From NCBI GenBank assembly GCA_038215095.1, contig JBBQRG010000115.1, positions 1-6,280 on the forward strand: a DNA stretch of 6,280 nucleotides, written 5' to 3'. Positions 1-6,114 of this stretch are shown here, piece after piece. This DNA is from DATACN01 sp038215095. Its GTDB lineage: Bacteria; Actinomycetota; Thermoleophilia; Solirubrobacterales; Thermoleophilaceae. The number at the start of each line of letters is the position of its first letter. Positions within the stretch are counted from its first letter, which is position 1. Under the pieces are notes generated by a model that made no database searches, was not told the DNA's origin, and saw only the letters and a list, made by a program, of their open reading frames with translations. Both the position numbers and the translations under genes were made by a program.

Positions 1-2820
1 CTCCCAGGCGTTCAGCTCCTCGCGCCGGTCCTCGAGGCGCGGCACGGGCAGGTCGTGGTGGGCCTGCTCGGCGGCCCCTCCCCCGTCCAGCTCGAAGAAC
101 GAGCCCTGCCCCACCTGCGCGTCCTGCTGGTGCTTCTGCCCGGCGCCCTGTGCCTGGACGAGCACCTGGAAGGTGCCGGTTCGAGACGCGCCGAGCGAGT
201 CGAAGGCGCCGCACTTCACCAGCGACTCGATCGCCTTCTTGTTCACGCAGCGGCCGTCGGCACGCCGGCAGAAGTCCCAGATCGAGCGGAACGGGCCGTC
301 CTCGGCGCGCGCCTCGAGTATGGCCTCGACGGCCTGGGCGCCCACGTTCTTGACGGCGTCGAGGCCGAAGCGGATGTTGCCGCTCACCACCTTGAAGTCG
401 TGTCCCGACTCGTTCACGTCGGGCGGCAGCACCTCGATGCCCATCTCCTCGCAGCGCGACACGAAGAACGGCACCTTGTCCTTGGTCGACATGACCGACG
501 AGATGAGGGCGGCCATGTACTCGGCCGGGTAGTTGGCCTTCAGCCAGGCGGTGCGGTAGGTGATCAGGCCGTAGCACGCCGCGTGCGAGCGGTTGAACGA
601 GTAGTCGGCGGCTGCCTCGTTCACCGACCACAGCTCGGCGATGACGCGATCGTTGGTGCCCGTCTGGCGGGCGCCCTCGAAGAAGCGGTCCTTGAGCGCG
701 GCCATCGCCTCGCGCAGCTTCTTGCCGATCGCCTTGCGCAGGTCATCGGCCTCGGAGCCCGAGAAGCCGGCGATCGCCTTCGCGATCTCCATCAACTGCT
801 CCTGGTAGAGGATCACGCCGTAGGTGGGCTCGGTGATAGAGCGCAGCCGCTCGTCGATGTACTGGATGGCGTCCGGCTGGCGCTTGTTGCGCGCGTAGGT
901 GTCGATGTAGCGCATGGCGCCCGGGCGGTAGAGCGCCTGGAGCGCGACGACGTCGTTGAACTCGCTGGGCTTGACCTTGCGCAGGGCGTCGCGCATGCCG
1001 TCGGACTCGAACTGGAACACGCCGATCGAGTCGCCCCTCTGGAGCATCTCGTAGGTCTTCGGGTCGTCCAGCGGCAGCTCACTCATCGACGGCCTGATGC
1101 CGCTCGACTCCTCGATGATGTCGAGTGCCGCCTCGATCACGTCGAGGTTGCGCAGGCCGAGGAAGTCCATCTTCAGGAGGCCGATCTCCTCGATCGGCTT
1201 CATCGAGTACTGCGTGACGATGCGCTCGTCCGCCTGCTGGAGGGGCACGATGTCGGTGAGCGGACGGTGGGCGATCACCACGGCGGCGGCGTGGATCGAC
1301 GAGTTGCGCACGATCCCCTCCAGCCCCTTGGCGGTCTCGATGACCTGGCGCGCCTCCTGCTCGGTGTCGTAGACGCGGCGAAGCTCGGGCTCTTCCTTCA
1401 GGTAGTCGTCGAAGCTCTTCGAGCGGCCCATCACCGGCTCGGGGATGAGCTTCGCGATGCGGTCGCCGGTGGCGTAGTCGAAGCCCAGCACGCGCGCGGC
1501 GTCGCGGGTGGCGGCGCGCGGGAACATGCGGCCGAAGGTGATGATCTGGGCCACGCAGTCGCGCCCGTACTTGTCGGCCACGTACTGGAATACGCGGTCG
1601 CGGCCCTTCACCGAGAAGTCGATGTCGATGTCCGGCATCGAGACGCGCTCGGGGTTCAGGAAGCGCTCGAACAGGAGCCCGTGGGCGAGCGGGTCGACGT
1701 CGGTGATGTTCAGGCAGTAGGAGACAATCGAGCCCGCCGCCGAGCCGCGCCCCGGGCCCACGGCGATGCCGCTGTCCTTGGCGAAACGCACGAAGTCCCA
1801 GACGATCAGGAAGTAGGCGTCGAAGCCCATGCGCCCGATCACGCCGAGCTCCATCTCCAGGCGCTCGACTGCTTCAGCGGGCGGCGGGTCGCCGTAGCGG
1901 CGCACGAGGCCCTCGAGGGCCAGCTTGCGCAGGTAACCGCCCTCGGGGGCGCCGTCCGGCGTGGGGAAGCTCGGGATCAGCTGCTTGCCGAGCTCGATCT
2001 CGAGCTCGCAGCGCTCGGCGATCTCGACCGTGGAGGCGATCGCCTCCGGCCAGGCGGAGAACGCGCTGGCCATCTCCTCCGAGTCCTTCAAGTAGAACTC
2101 GTTGGTGTCGAAGGACATCTTCGGCGCGGCCAGCGTGCTCTTGGTCTGCACGCACAGGAGCGCCTTGTGGTTGTCGTAGTCCTCACGCCGCAGGTAGTGC
2201 ACGTCGCCGGTGGCCACGAGCGGGCGGCCGAGCTCCTTCGCGATCTTGACGATCCCCTCGTTGGCCTTGTCCTGGTCGGGGATGCCGTTCTTCTGCACCT
2301 CGAAGTAGACGTCGTCGGGCCCGAACACCTGCACGAGCTCGTCGGCGTGGGCGCGGGCGTCGGCCGGGTTGCCGTGCACGAGCCGCTGGCAGAAGCGCGA
2401 CTGCAGGCAGCCCGACAGCACCATGACGCCCTCGGAGTGCTTGGAGAGCATCTCCATGTCCACATTGGCCTTGCCGCGCTTGAAGCCGTCGAGGTAGCCG
2501 GCCGAGGACAGCTTCACCAGGTTGCGGAAGCCCTCGTCGTTGCGCGCGAGCAGCGTCAGGTGGTTGCGCTCGTAGCGCACCGCCTCGGTGCGGATGTCGT
2601 CGACGAAGTACGCCTCGAGCCCCACGATCGGCTTGATGCCTTGCTTGCGAGCGGCCTTGTAGTGCTCGATGGCGCCGTTCATGACGCCGTGGTCGGTCAG
2701 CCCGAGGGCGGGCTGGCCGAAGCCGGCGGCGCGCTCGGCGAGCGCGTCGATCTTGCACGCGCCGTCGAGCACCGAGTACTCGGAGTGCACGTGAAGGTGG
2801 ACGCAGGAAGGCTGCGACAT
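1..2820 (-). CDS. dnaE: DNA polymerase III alpha subunit (replicative DnaE), C-terminus cut off by window edge
   Basis: Catalytic subunit of the replicative DNA polymerase, extending DNA in the cytoplasmic replisome. 940 codons are present; bacterial DnaE is usually about 1150-1200 residues, so roughly the last 200 lie beyond the left edge. In order: an N-terminal PHP domain (about 5-215) opening with VHLHVHSEYSVLDG; the polymerase palm with GPGRGSAAGS (355-364), the catalytic-aspartate motif PDIDIDF (396-402) and KMDFLG with D552 (550-555); the fingers region with YGVILYQEQLM (667-677) and FNRSHAACYG (742-751); IRFGLDAVKNVG (816-827); and the start of the helix-hairpin-helix region, VNKKAIESLVKCGAFD (859-874). 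All nine usual PHP metal ligands are present (H10, H12, D19, H44, E69, H87, C138, D206, H208), so a metal-dependent 3'-5' proofreading activity is inferred, as known for mycobacterial DnaE1. The ATG at 2820 fits the family N-terminus. It has no Shine-Dalgarno, but a -10-like hexamer ends 7 nt upstream. No frameshift or missing catalytic residue is seen. Confidence 0.98.
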   Translation of the reverse strand, partial: MSQPSCVHLHVHSEYSVLDGACKIDALAERAAGFGQPALGLTDHGVMNGAIEHYKAARKQGIKPIVGLEAYFVDDIRTEAVRYERNHLTLLARNDEGFRNLVKLSSAGYLDGFKRGKANVDMEMLSKHSEGVMVLSGCLQSRFCQRLVHGNPADARAHADELVQVFGPDDVYFEVQKNGIPDQDKANEGIVKIAKELGRPLVATGDVHYLRREDYDNHKALLCVQTKSTLAAPKMSFDTNEFYLKDSEEMASAFSAWPEAIASTVEIAERCELEIELGKQLIPSFPTPDGAPEGGYLRKLALEGLVRRYGDPPPAEAVERLEMELGVIGRMGFDAYFLIVWDFVRFAKDSGIAVGPGRGSAAGSIVSYCLNITDVDPLAHGLLFERFLNPERVSMPDIDIDFSVKGRDRVFQYVADKYGRDCVAQIITFGRMFPRAATRDAARVLGFDYATGDRIAKLIPEPVMGRSKSFDDYLKEEPELRRVYDTEQEARQVIETAKGLEGIVRNSSIHAAAVVIAHRPLTDIVPLQQADERIVTQYSMKPIEEIGLLKMDFLGLRNLDVIEAALDIIEESSGIRPSMSELPLDDPKTYEMLQRGDSIGVFQFESDGMRDALRKVKPSEFNDVVALQALYRPGAMRYIDTYARNKRQPDAIQYIDERLRSITEPTYGVILYQEQLMEIAKAIAGFSGSEADDLRKAIGKKLREAMAALKDRFFEGARQTGTNDRVIAELWSVNEAAADYSFNRSHAACYGLITYRTAWLKANYPAEYMAALISSVMSTKDKVPFFVSRCEEMGIEVLPPDVNESGHDFKVVSGNIRFGLDAVKNVGAQAVEAILEARAEDGPFRSIWDFCRRADGRCVNKKAIESLVKCGAFDSLGASRTGTFQVLVQAQGAGQKHQQDAQVGQGSFFELDGGGAAEQAHHDLPVPRLEDRREELNAWE

Positions 2821-2827
2821 CGGGGCC

Positions 2828-2833
2828 AATATA
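2828..2833 (-). promoter_or_regulatory. Candidate -10 element for leaderless dnaE transcript
   Basis: On the minus strand the hexamer TATATT, matching the bacterial TANNNT -10 pattern, lies 7 nt before the dnaE ATG. This spacing would put transcription start at or next to the A of the start codon. No purine-rich ribosome binding site lies between, which fits leaderless translation, common in Actinomycetota. The hexamer is also the centre of a small perfect inverted repeat, GGGCC-AATATA-GGCCC (2823-2838). It stands out as an AT-rich island in GC-rich DNA. No convincing -35 hexamer is visible 16-18 bp upstream, so the call rests on the -10 match and its position. Confidence 0.5.
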
Positions 2834-2866
2834 GGCCCGCGACCGGACCGCTCCCCGGCCTGCGCC

Positions 2867-2896
2867 GGACCTTCCCCGCTATCTCCGGGAAGGTCC
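2867..2896. repeat. Perfect 10-bp inverted repeat between divergent promoters
   Basis: The arms GGACCTTCCC (2867-2876) and GGGAAGGTCC (2887-2896) are exact reverse complements separated by 10 nt. The repeat lies between the divergent dnaE and membrane-protein genes. If the proposed leaderless starts are right, it covers about -29 to -58 of the plus-strand gene, overlapping its -35 region, and -47 to -76 of dnaE. That position suits an operator shared by both promoters. A terminator is unlikely because both genes point away from it and no T-run follows. A DNA or RNA hairpin with no regulator is the alternative. No known operator consensus is recognised. Confidence 0.6.
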
Positions 2897-2912
2897 AGCC
2901 GGGGGCGGCCGG

Positions 2913-2918
2913 TATAAG
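2913..2918 (+). promoter_or_regulatory. Candidate -10 element for the membrane-protein gene
   Basis: TATAAG lies 6 nt before the ATG at 2925; the overlapping TAAGTT (2915-2920) also fits TANNNT. This spacing predicts a leaderless transcript starting at the ATG. No Shine-Dalgarno sequence sits in the usual window: the G-rich stretch at 2901-2912 is too far upstream. The arrangement mirrors the dnaE side. There is no clear -35 hexamer; the expected place is occupied by the right arm of the inverted repeat. Confidence 0.45.
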
Positions 2919-2924
2919 TTGCCC

Positions 2925-3317
2925 ATGGTTACCCAGGGTCCGATCCCGCGCTTCGTCCACGGCCTGATCGAGTACGTAGCCGCGGTTGTCCTGTTCGCGG
3001 CCCCGTTCGTGCTTTCGTTCGACTCGAACTCGGCGGTGGCGGTGTCGATCATCGCCGGCGTTGTGGTGCTGGTCGTCGCGGCCAGCACCGACGGGCCCAC
3101 CAGCCTCGTGAACCAGATTCCCATGCCGGCCCACGTGGTGCTCGACTACGTGCTCGCCGTGGTGCTGATCGCCATGCCGTTCATCGCCGGCTTCTCCAAC
3201 GAGACCAACCCCACCGTGTTCTTCATCGCGCTCGGCGTGGTGCACCTGCTGGTCACGATCGGGACGCGCTTCCGAAGGGAAGGGACTCAGCAGCCGCGAG
3301 GCTCTAGGGATAGATAG
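2925..3317 (+). CDS. Four-helix SPW-like integral membrane protein with internal duplication
   Basis: 130 residues, function unknown. Four hydrophobic segments are visible (about 14-32, 36-54, 72-90 and 97-113), followed by a basic, polar C-terminal tail (RFRREG onward). The two halves repeat with an exact period of 58 residues: H12/H70, Y17/Y75, P27/P85, F28/F86 and F32/F90 align, and the shared helix pattern is [ED]YVxAVVLxAxPF. The APF...SF and MPF...GF turns resemble the SPW-repeat membrane family, but the tryptophan is replaced by phenylalanine, so membership is tentative. The ATG at 2925 is preferred over the in-frame TTG at 2919 because the proposed -10 element overlaps that TTG. The gene is divergent from dnaE (104 bp between starts). 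Its stop lies inside the 3' end of the convergent gdh gene. No catalytic motif or signal-peptide cleavage site is evident; it is probably a plasma-membrane protein. Confidence 0.85.
   Translation: MVTQGPIPRFVHGLIEYVAAVVLFAAPFVLSFDSNSAVAVSIIAGVVVLVVAASTDGPTSLVNQIPMPAHVVLDYVLAVVLIAMPFIAGFSNETNPTVFFIALGVVHLLVTIGTRFRREGTQQPRGSRDR
3304..3317. other. 14-bp tail-to-tail overlap of convergent genes
   Basis: The minus-strand gdh stop (TAG, 3306-3304) and the plus-strand membrane-protein stop (TAG, 3317-3315) cross, so the last codons of each gene are antisense to the other. There is no space for an intrinsic terminator between them and no GC hairpin with a T-run is visible. Transcription of either gene must therefore end inside the other. 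Confidence 0.9.
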
Positions 3318-4620
3318 CCCGGAGCTCCGTGGCCTCGGCGACCCGCTCGATGGCCACGGCCTGGGCGGCCGAGCGCCAGTCGGTGTCGAAGCGCTTGCGG
3401 GCCTCGACCACGCGGGCCAGCGCCTCCTCCATGTGCAGGCGCAGGCGCACCACCACCTCCTCGCCGCCCCACGAGTACTTCTGCTGGTCCTGGACCCACT
3501 CGAAGTAGCTCACCGTGACGCCGCCGCCGTTCGCCAGCACGTCTGGGATCACGTCAATGCCGCGCTGGGCCAGGATCTTGTCGGCCTCCGGCGTGGTGGG
3601 GCCGTTGGCGGCCTCGAAGATGATCTTGCAGTCCACGCGCTCGGCGTTGTCGGCGGTGATCTGGCGCTCGAGGGCGGCGGGCACGAGGATGTCGCAGGGC
3701 AGCTCCACCACCTCGGCGCGGTCAACCGGGGCGCCCCCCTCCCAGCCCCGCAGGAAGCGGTGCTCGTCGACGTACGCGAGCGCAGCGTCCACGTCGATCC
3801 CCTCGGGGTCGTGGAGGCCGCCGGTGACGTCGGATACCGCGACCACCCGCGCGCCGCGCGCAACCAGCTCGCGCGCCACCACGGAGCCGACCTTGCCGAA
3901 GCCCTGCACGCTGACGCGCTGGCCGTCGACCTTCTCGCCGCGGCCGCGCAGCACGTCCTCGATGCAGAACACCACGCCCAGGCCCGTGGCCTCGTCGCGG
4001 CCCTCGGTGCCGCCCAGCACCAGCGGCTTGCCGGTCACGATCTCCGGGACCGGGTGGCCGACCTGCTGCGAGTAGGTGTCCATGAACCAGGCCATCTCGC
4101 GCTCGCCCGTGGCCATGTCGGGCGCGCCGATGTCGCTGTCGGGCCCGATCACCGGGAACAGCTCCGAGGCGTAGCGGCGCGTGATGCGCTCGAGCTCGCC
4201 CAATGAGTGCCGGTTGGGGTCGCAGCGCACGCCGCCCTTGGCGCCGCCGAAGGGCAGGCCGAGCAGCGAGCACTTCAGCGTCATCCACATGGCCAGCGCC
4301 GCGCACTCGCCGAGCGACACAGCCGGGCTATAGCGAAAGCCGCCCTTCATCGGGCCCATGACGAGCGTGTGCTGGACGCGGTAGCCCGTGAAGGTCTCCA
4401 CCGTGCCGTCGTCGCGTCGCACCGGGAAGTTCACGATCAGCGCCCGGCGCGGCTCGATCAGGCGGGCCCGGATCCCCGGGTCCAGGTCGAGCAGGTCGGC
4501 CGAGCGGTGGAACTGCGAGAGCGCGACGCGGTAAAGCTCCGAGCGCCACTCCGCGCCTGGAGCGACGAGGCTCTCAGCGTCGAGGACGCTCTCCCAACCG
4601 CCACTCCCCTGGCGACTCAT
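3304..4620 (-). CDS. gdhA: Glutamate dehydrogenase (hexameric Glu/Leu/Phe/Val dehydrogenase family)
   Basis: Cytoplasmic enzyme interconverting glutamate with 2-oxoglutarate plus ammonium, using NAD(P). At 438 residues it is the normal length of the small hexameric class. The N-terminal substrate domain has GYRVQH, then GPMKGGFRYSP (89-99) with K92, K116 in MTLKCSLLGLPFGGAKGG, catalytic K128 in GGAKGG, and D168 in DIGAPDMATGER. The spacing of these residues equals that of clostridial GDH (K89, K113, K125, D165). The Rossmann domain shows GFGKVGS (240-246) and D264 after the second strand. FEAANGPTTPEAD (335-347) and GGGVTVSYFEW (365-375), with S371, close the active site. The full lysine set plus S371 favours glutamate over leucine or phenylalanine. 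Cofactor preference cannot be fixed; D264 leans slightly towards NAD. It starts 23 bp after the small membrane-protein gene, which suggests an operon with argG, yet no Shine-Dalgarno precedes its ATG; the bases before it are C-rich. Confidence 0.95.
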   Translation of the reverse strand: MSRQGSGGWESVLDAESLVAPGAEWRSELYRVALSQFHRSADLLDLDPGIRARLIEPRRALIVNFPVRRDDGTVETFTGYRVQHTLVMGPMKGGFRYSPAVSLGECAALAMWMTLKCSLLGLPFGGAKGGVRCDPNRHSLGELERITRRYASELFPVIGPDSDIGAPDMATGEREMAWFMDTYSQQVGHPVPEIVTGKPLVLGGTEGRDEATGLGVVFCIEDVLRGRGEKVDGQRVSVQGFGKVGSVVARELVARGARVVAVSDVTGGLHDPEGIDVDAALAYVDEHRFLRGWEGGAPVDRAEVVELPCDILVPAALERQITADNAERVDCKIIFEAANGPTTPEADKILAQRGIDVIPDVLANGGGVTVSYFEWVQDQQKYSWGGEEVVVRLRLHMEEALARVVEARKRFDTDWRSAAQAVAIERVAEATELRAIYP

Positions 4621-4643
4621 GCCGGGGGAGCTTTACACGCGGG

Positions 4644-4817
4644 TCAGTCGTCGTCGGAAAGGCCGGCCTTGGCGGCGAACACGCCACCGACCAGCACCAG
4701 CGCCACCAGGCCGGCCGCGCCGAGCTTCACGCGGTTCTGCGCCATCTTCTTCGCAGCCACGCGCTTGCCGACCTGCCAAACGGCCCAGCCGAGGATTGTG
4801 TAGCCCCTTGAGTTCAT
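4644..4817 (-). CDS. 57-residue single-span membrane protein translationally coupled to argG
   Basis: Not recognised as a named family. The protein starts MNSRGYTILGWAVWQVGKRV. Residues 5-31 read as an amphipathic segment with two tryptophans (W11, W14) and a strongly basic face (K18, R19, K23, K24, R29, K31). One hydrophobic helix follows (about 33-49), then a short tail ending in three aspartates. The positive-inside rule predicts cytoplasmic N-terminus and outside C-terminus. The start codon overlaps the argG stop in an ATGA arrangement, and a purine-rich ribosome binding site precedes it. These are strong signs of a real gene coupled to argG. gdh begins 23 bp downstream. A role such as tethering or regulating a neighbouring enzyme at the membrane is only a guess. 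The same reading frame stays open upstream into argG, but that part is out of frame with argG and is not coding. Confidence 0.82.
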   Translation of the reverse strand: MNSRGYTILGWAVWQVGKRVAAKKMAQNRVKLGAAGLVALVLVGGVFAAKAGLSDDD

Positions 4818-6085
4818 TGCTCCCCCTCTTCCCGGTTCCGGATTCGGTAAGCCATTCGCGACTGCAGTGACCAGAGCTCGATGAAGCCCGGGCTCGCCTG
4901 CTGGGAGAACAGGCCGCCCGACTCGCCGAAGCCCGCCAGCGCGGCGTCGTAGAGCGCGTTCGGCGAGCGGCGCGCCACGGTGCGGGCGCTGCCCTTGAAG
5001 AGGCGCACGGTCACGGCGCCCGTGACCTGCTCGTTCACCGAGTCCATGAAGCGGTTCAGGTCCTCCAGCAGCGGCTCGTACCAGAGCCCGGCGTAGACGA
5101 GGTAGCCCCAATGGGCGTCGAGGCCGGGCTTGAAGTTGTTTTGGTGGATCGTGCCGACTAGCTTCTCGAGCTCCTTGTGCGCGGTCAGGATCAGCGTGGC
5201 GGCCGGCACCTCGTATAGGTCGCGCACCTTCAGCCCCACGATCCGGTCCTCCACGTGGTCGACGATGCCCACCCCGTGGCGGGCGCCCAGCTCGCCGGCG
5301 CGCTGGAGCAGCGGCACCAGCTCCAGCCGCTCGCCGTTCAGCGCCACCGGAACGCCGCGCTCGAACTCGATCTCCACGTCCTCGGGATCGTCCGGCGCCT
5401 GGCGAGGGTCGGTGACCAGGTTGAAGACGTCGTCGTGCGGCGGCTCCGCCAGGTCCTCGATCGCGCCGCCCTCCGACGAGCGGCCCCACAGGTTGTCGTC
5501 GATCGAGTAGGGCGGCGCCTCGGTGCCGCCCTTCACCGGGATGCCGTGCTCGCGGGCGTAGGCGATCTCCTCCTCGCGCCCCATCTGCCAGCCGCGCACC
5601 GGGGCGATGATCTTCATCTGCGGGTCGAGCGCCAGCACCGTCGACTCGATCCGCACCTGGTCGTTGCCCTTGCCCGTGCAGCCGTGGGCGATCGTGTCGC
5701 AGCCGGTCTCGTGCGCCGCCTCCACCGCCAGCTTCGCGATCAGCGGGCGCCCGAGCGCGGTGAATAGCGGATAGCCGCCGCCATAGAGGGCGTTCGCCTT
5801 GATCGCCGGCAGCACGTAGTCCCGCGCGAACACCTCGCGGGCGTCCACCACACGGCAGTCGAGCGCTCCGAGCTGCAGCGCCTTGCCCTTGACCACCTCG
5901 AAGTCCTCACCCGGCTGCCCCAGATCCACCGTGAGCGCAACGACCTCGGCCTCGTACTCGTCCTGGATCCACTTGAGCATCACGCTCGTGTCGAGGCCGC
6001 CGGAATAGAGCAGCAGAACGCGACCGACCTCGCCCGGAACGGCCTCGTAAGACCCAGCGCGAATAACTGTGCGGCGACCCTCCAT
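4814..6085 (-). CDS. argG: Argininosuccinate synthase
   Basis: Cytoplasmic enzyme of arginine biosynthesis joining citrulline and aspartate at the cost of ATP to AMP and PPi, giving argininosuccinate. At 423 residues it is slightly longer than the common 400. The ATP-binding PP-loop is YSGGLDTS (27-34). Other family signatures are AHGCTGKGNDQVRIE (133-147), YSIDDNLWGRSSEGG (193-207), DHVEDRIVGLKVRDLYE (276-292) and GTIHQNNFKPGLDAHWGYLVY (311-331). The PP-loop normally starts within about 10 residues of the N-terminus; here about 22 precede it. The ATG at 6085 is forced: an in-frame TAG lies five codons upstream (6100-6098) and no ATG, GTG or TTG occurs before the PP-loop. Nine of the first 23 codons end in A or T, unlike the body of the gene. 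No good Shine-Dalgarno is seen; a weak -10-like TAGCGT (6100-6095) lies 9 nt upstream. No ArgR operator was recognised. The stop overlaps the next gene by 4 bp. Confidence 0.97.
   Translation of the reverse strand: MEGRRTVIRAGSYEAVPGEVGRVLLLYSGGLDTSVMLKWIQDEYEAEVVALTVDLGQPGEDFEVVKGKALQLGALDCRVVDAREVFARDYVLPAIKANALYGGGYPLFTALGRPLIAKLAVEAAHETGCDTIAHGCTGKGNDQVRIESTVLALDPQMKIIAPVRGWQMGREEEIAYAREHGIPVKGGTEAPPYSIDDNLWGRSSEGGAIEDLAEPPHDDVFNLVTDPRQAPDDPEDVEIEFERGVPVALNGERLELVPLLQRAGELGARHGVGIVDHVEDRIVGLKVRDLYEVPAATLILTAHKELEKLVGTIHQNNFKPGLDAHWGYLVYAGLWYEPLLEDLNRFMDSVNEQVTGAVTVRLFKGSARTVARRSPNALYDAALAGFGESGGLFSQQASPGFIELWSLQSRMAYRIRNREEGEQ
4820..4829 (-). promoter_or_regulatory. Ribosome binding site of the small membrane-protein gene
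   Basis: On the minus strand AGAGGGGGAG lies within the last codons of argG. Its AGAGG core is 7 nt before the ATG at 4817. It is the only clear Shine-Dalgarno in the window. It settles the choice of this start and, with the 4-bp overlap, supports translational coupling to argG. Confidence 0.7.
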
Positions 6086-6114
6086 GGGCGCCGCACGCTA
6101 CCTAAGCGGAACGG

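Noticed and set aside
2867..2896. Inverted repeat read as an intrinsic terminator
   Set aside because: Both neighbouring genes are transcribed away from it and no T-run follows either arm.
2919..2924. Alternative TTG start for the membrane protein two codons upstream
   Set aside because: The TTG overlaps the proposed -10 element, and an ATG follows at once. The two-residue difference adds no conserved sequence.
55..2967. 970-codon open frame on the plus strand opposite dnaE
   Set aside because: It is antisense to an unmistakable, full-frame dnaE and encodes a low-complexity R/H/L/V/D-rich product typical of the complement of GC-rich codons. No family motif is seen.
2697..3245. Histidine- and glycine-rich open frame on the minus strand across the divergent region
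   Set aside because: It is antisense to the membrane-protein gene, crosses the promoter region and overlaps the dnaE start in another frame; the His-rich composition comes from reading complementary codons.
3433..4803. Long open frames on the plus strand opposite gdh and the small membrane-protein gene
   Set aside because: They mirror the codon bias of gdh and have no recognisable domain. The gdh reading has the complete active site.
4818..5489. Upstream extension of the small membrane-protein frame into argG
   Set aside because: This part is out of frame with argG and reads as R/G/A-rich noise. Only the last 57 codons, beginning at the ATGA overlap with a ribosome binding site, look like a protein.
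6086..6114. ArgR-type operator or firm promoter before argG
   Set aside because: No AT-rich ARG-box-like dyad is present in the 29-bp gap. The TAGCGT hexamer is weak, overlaps an in-frame stop and has no -35, so it is not listed as a feature.
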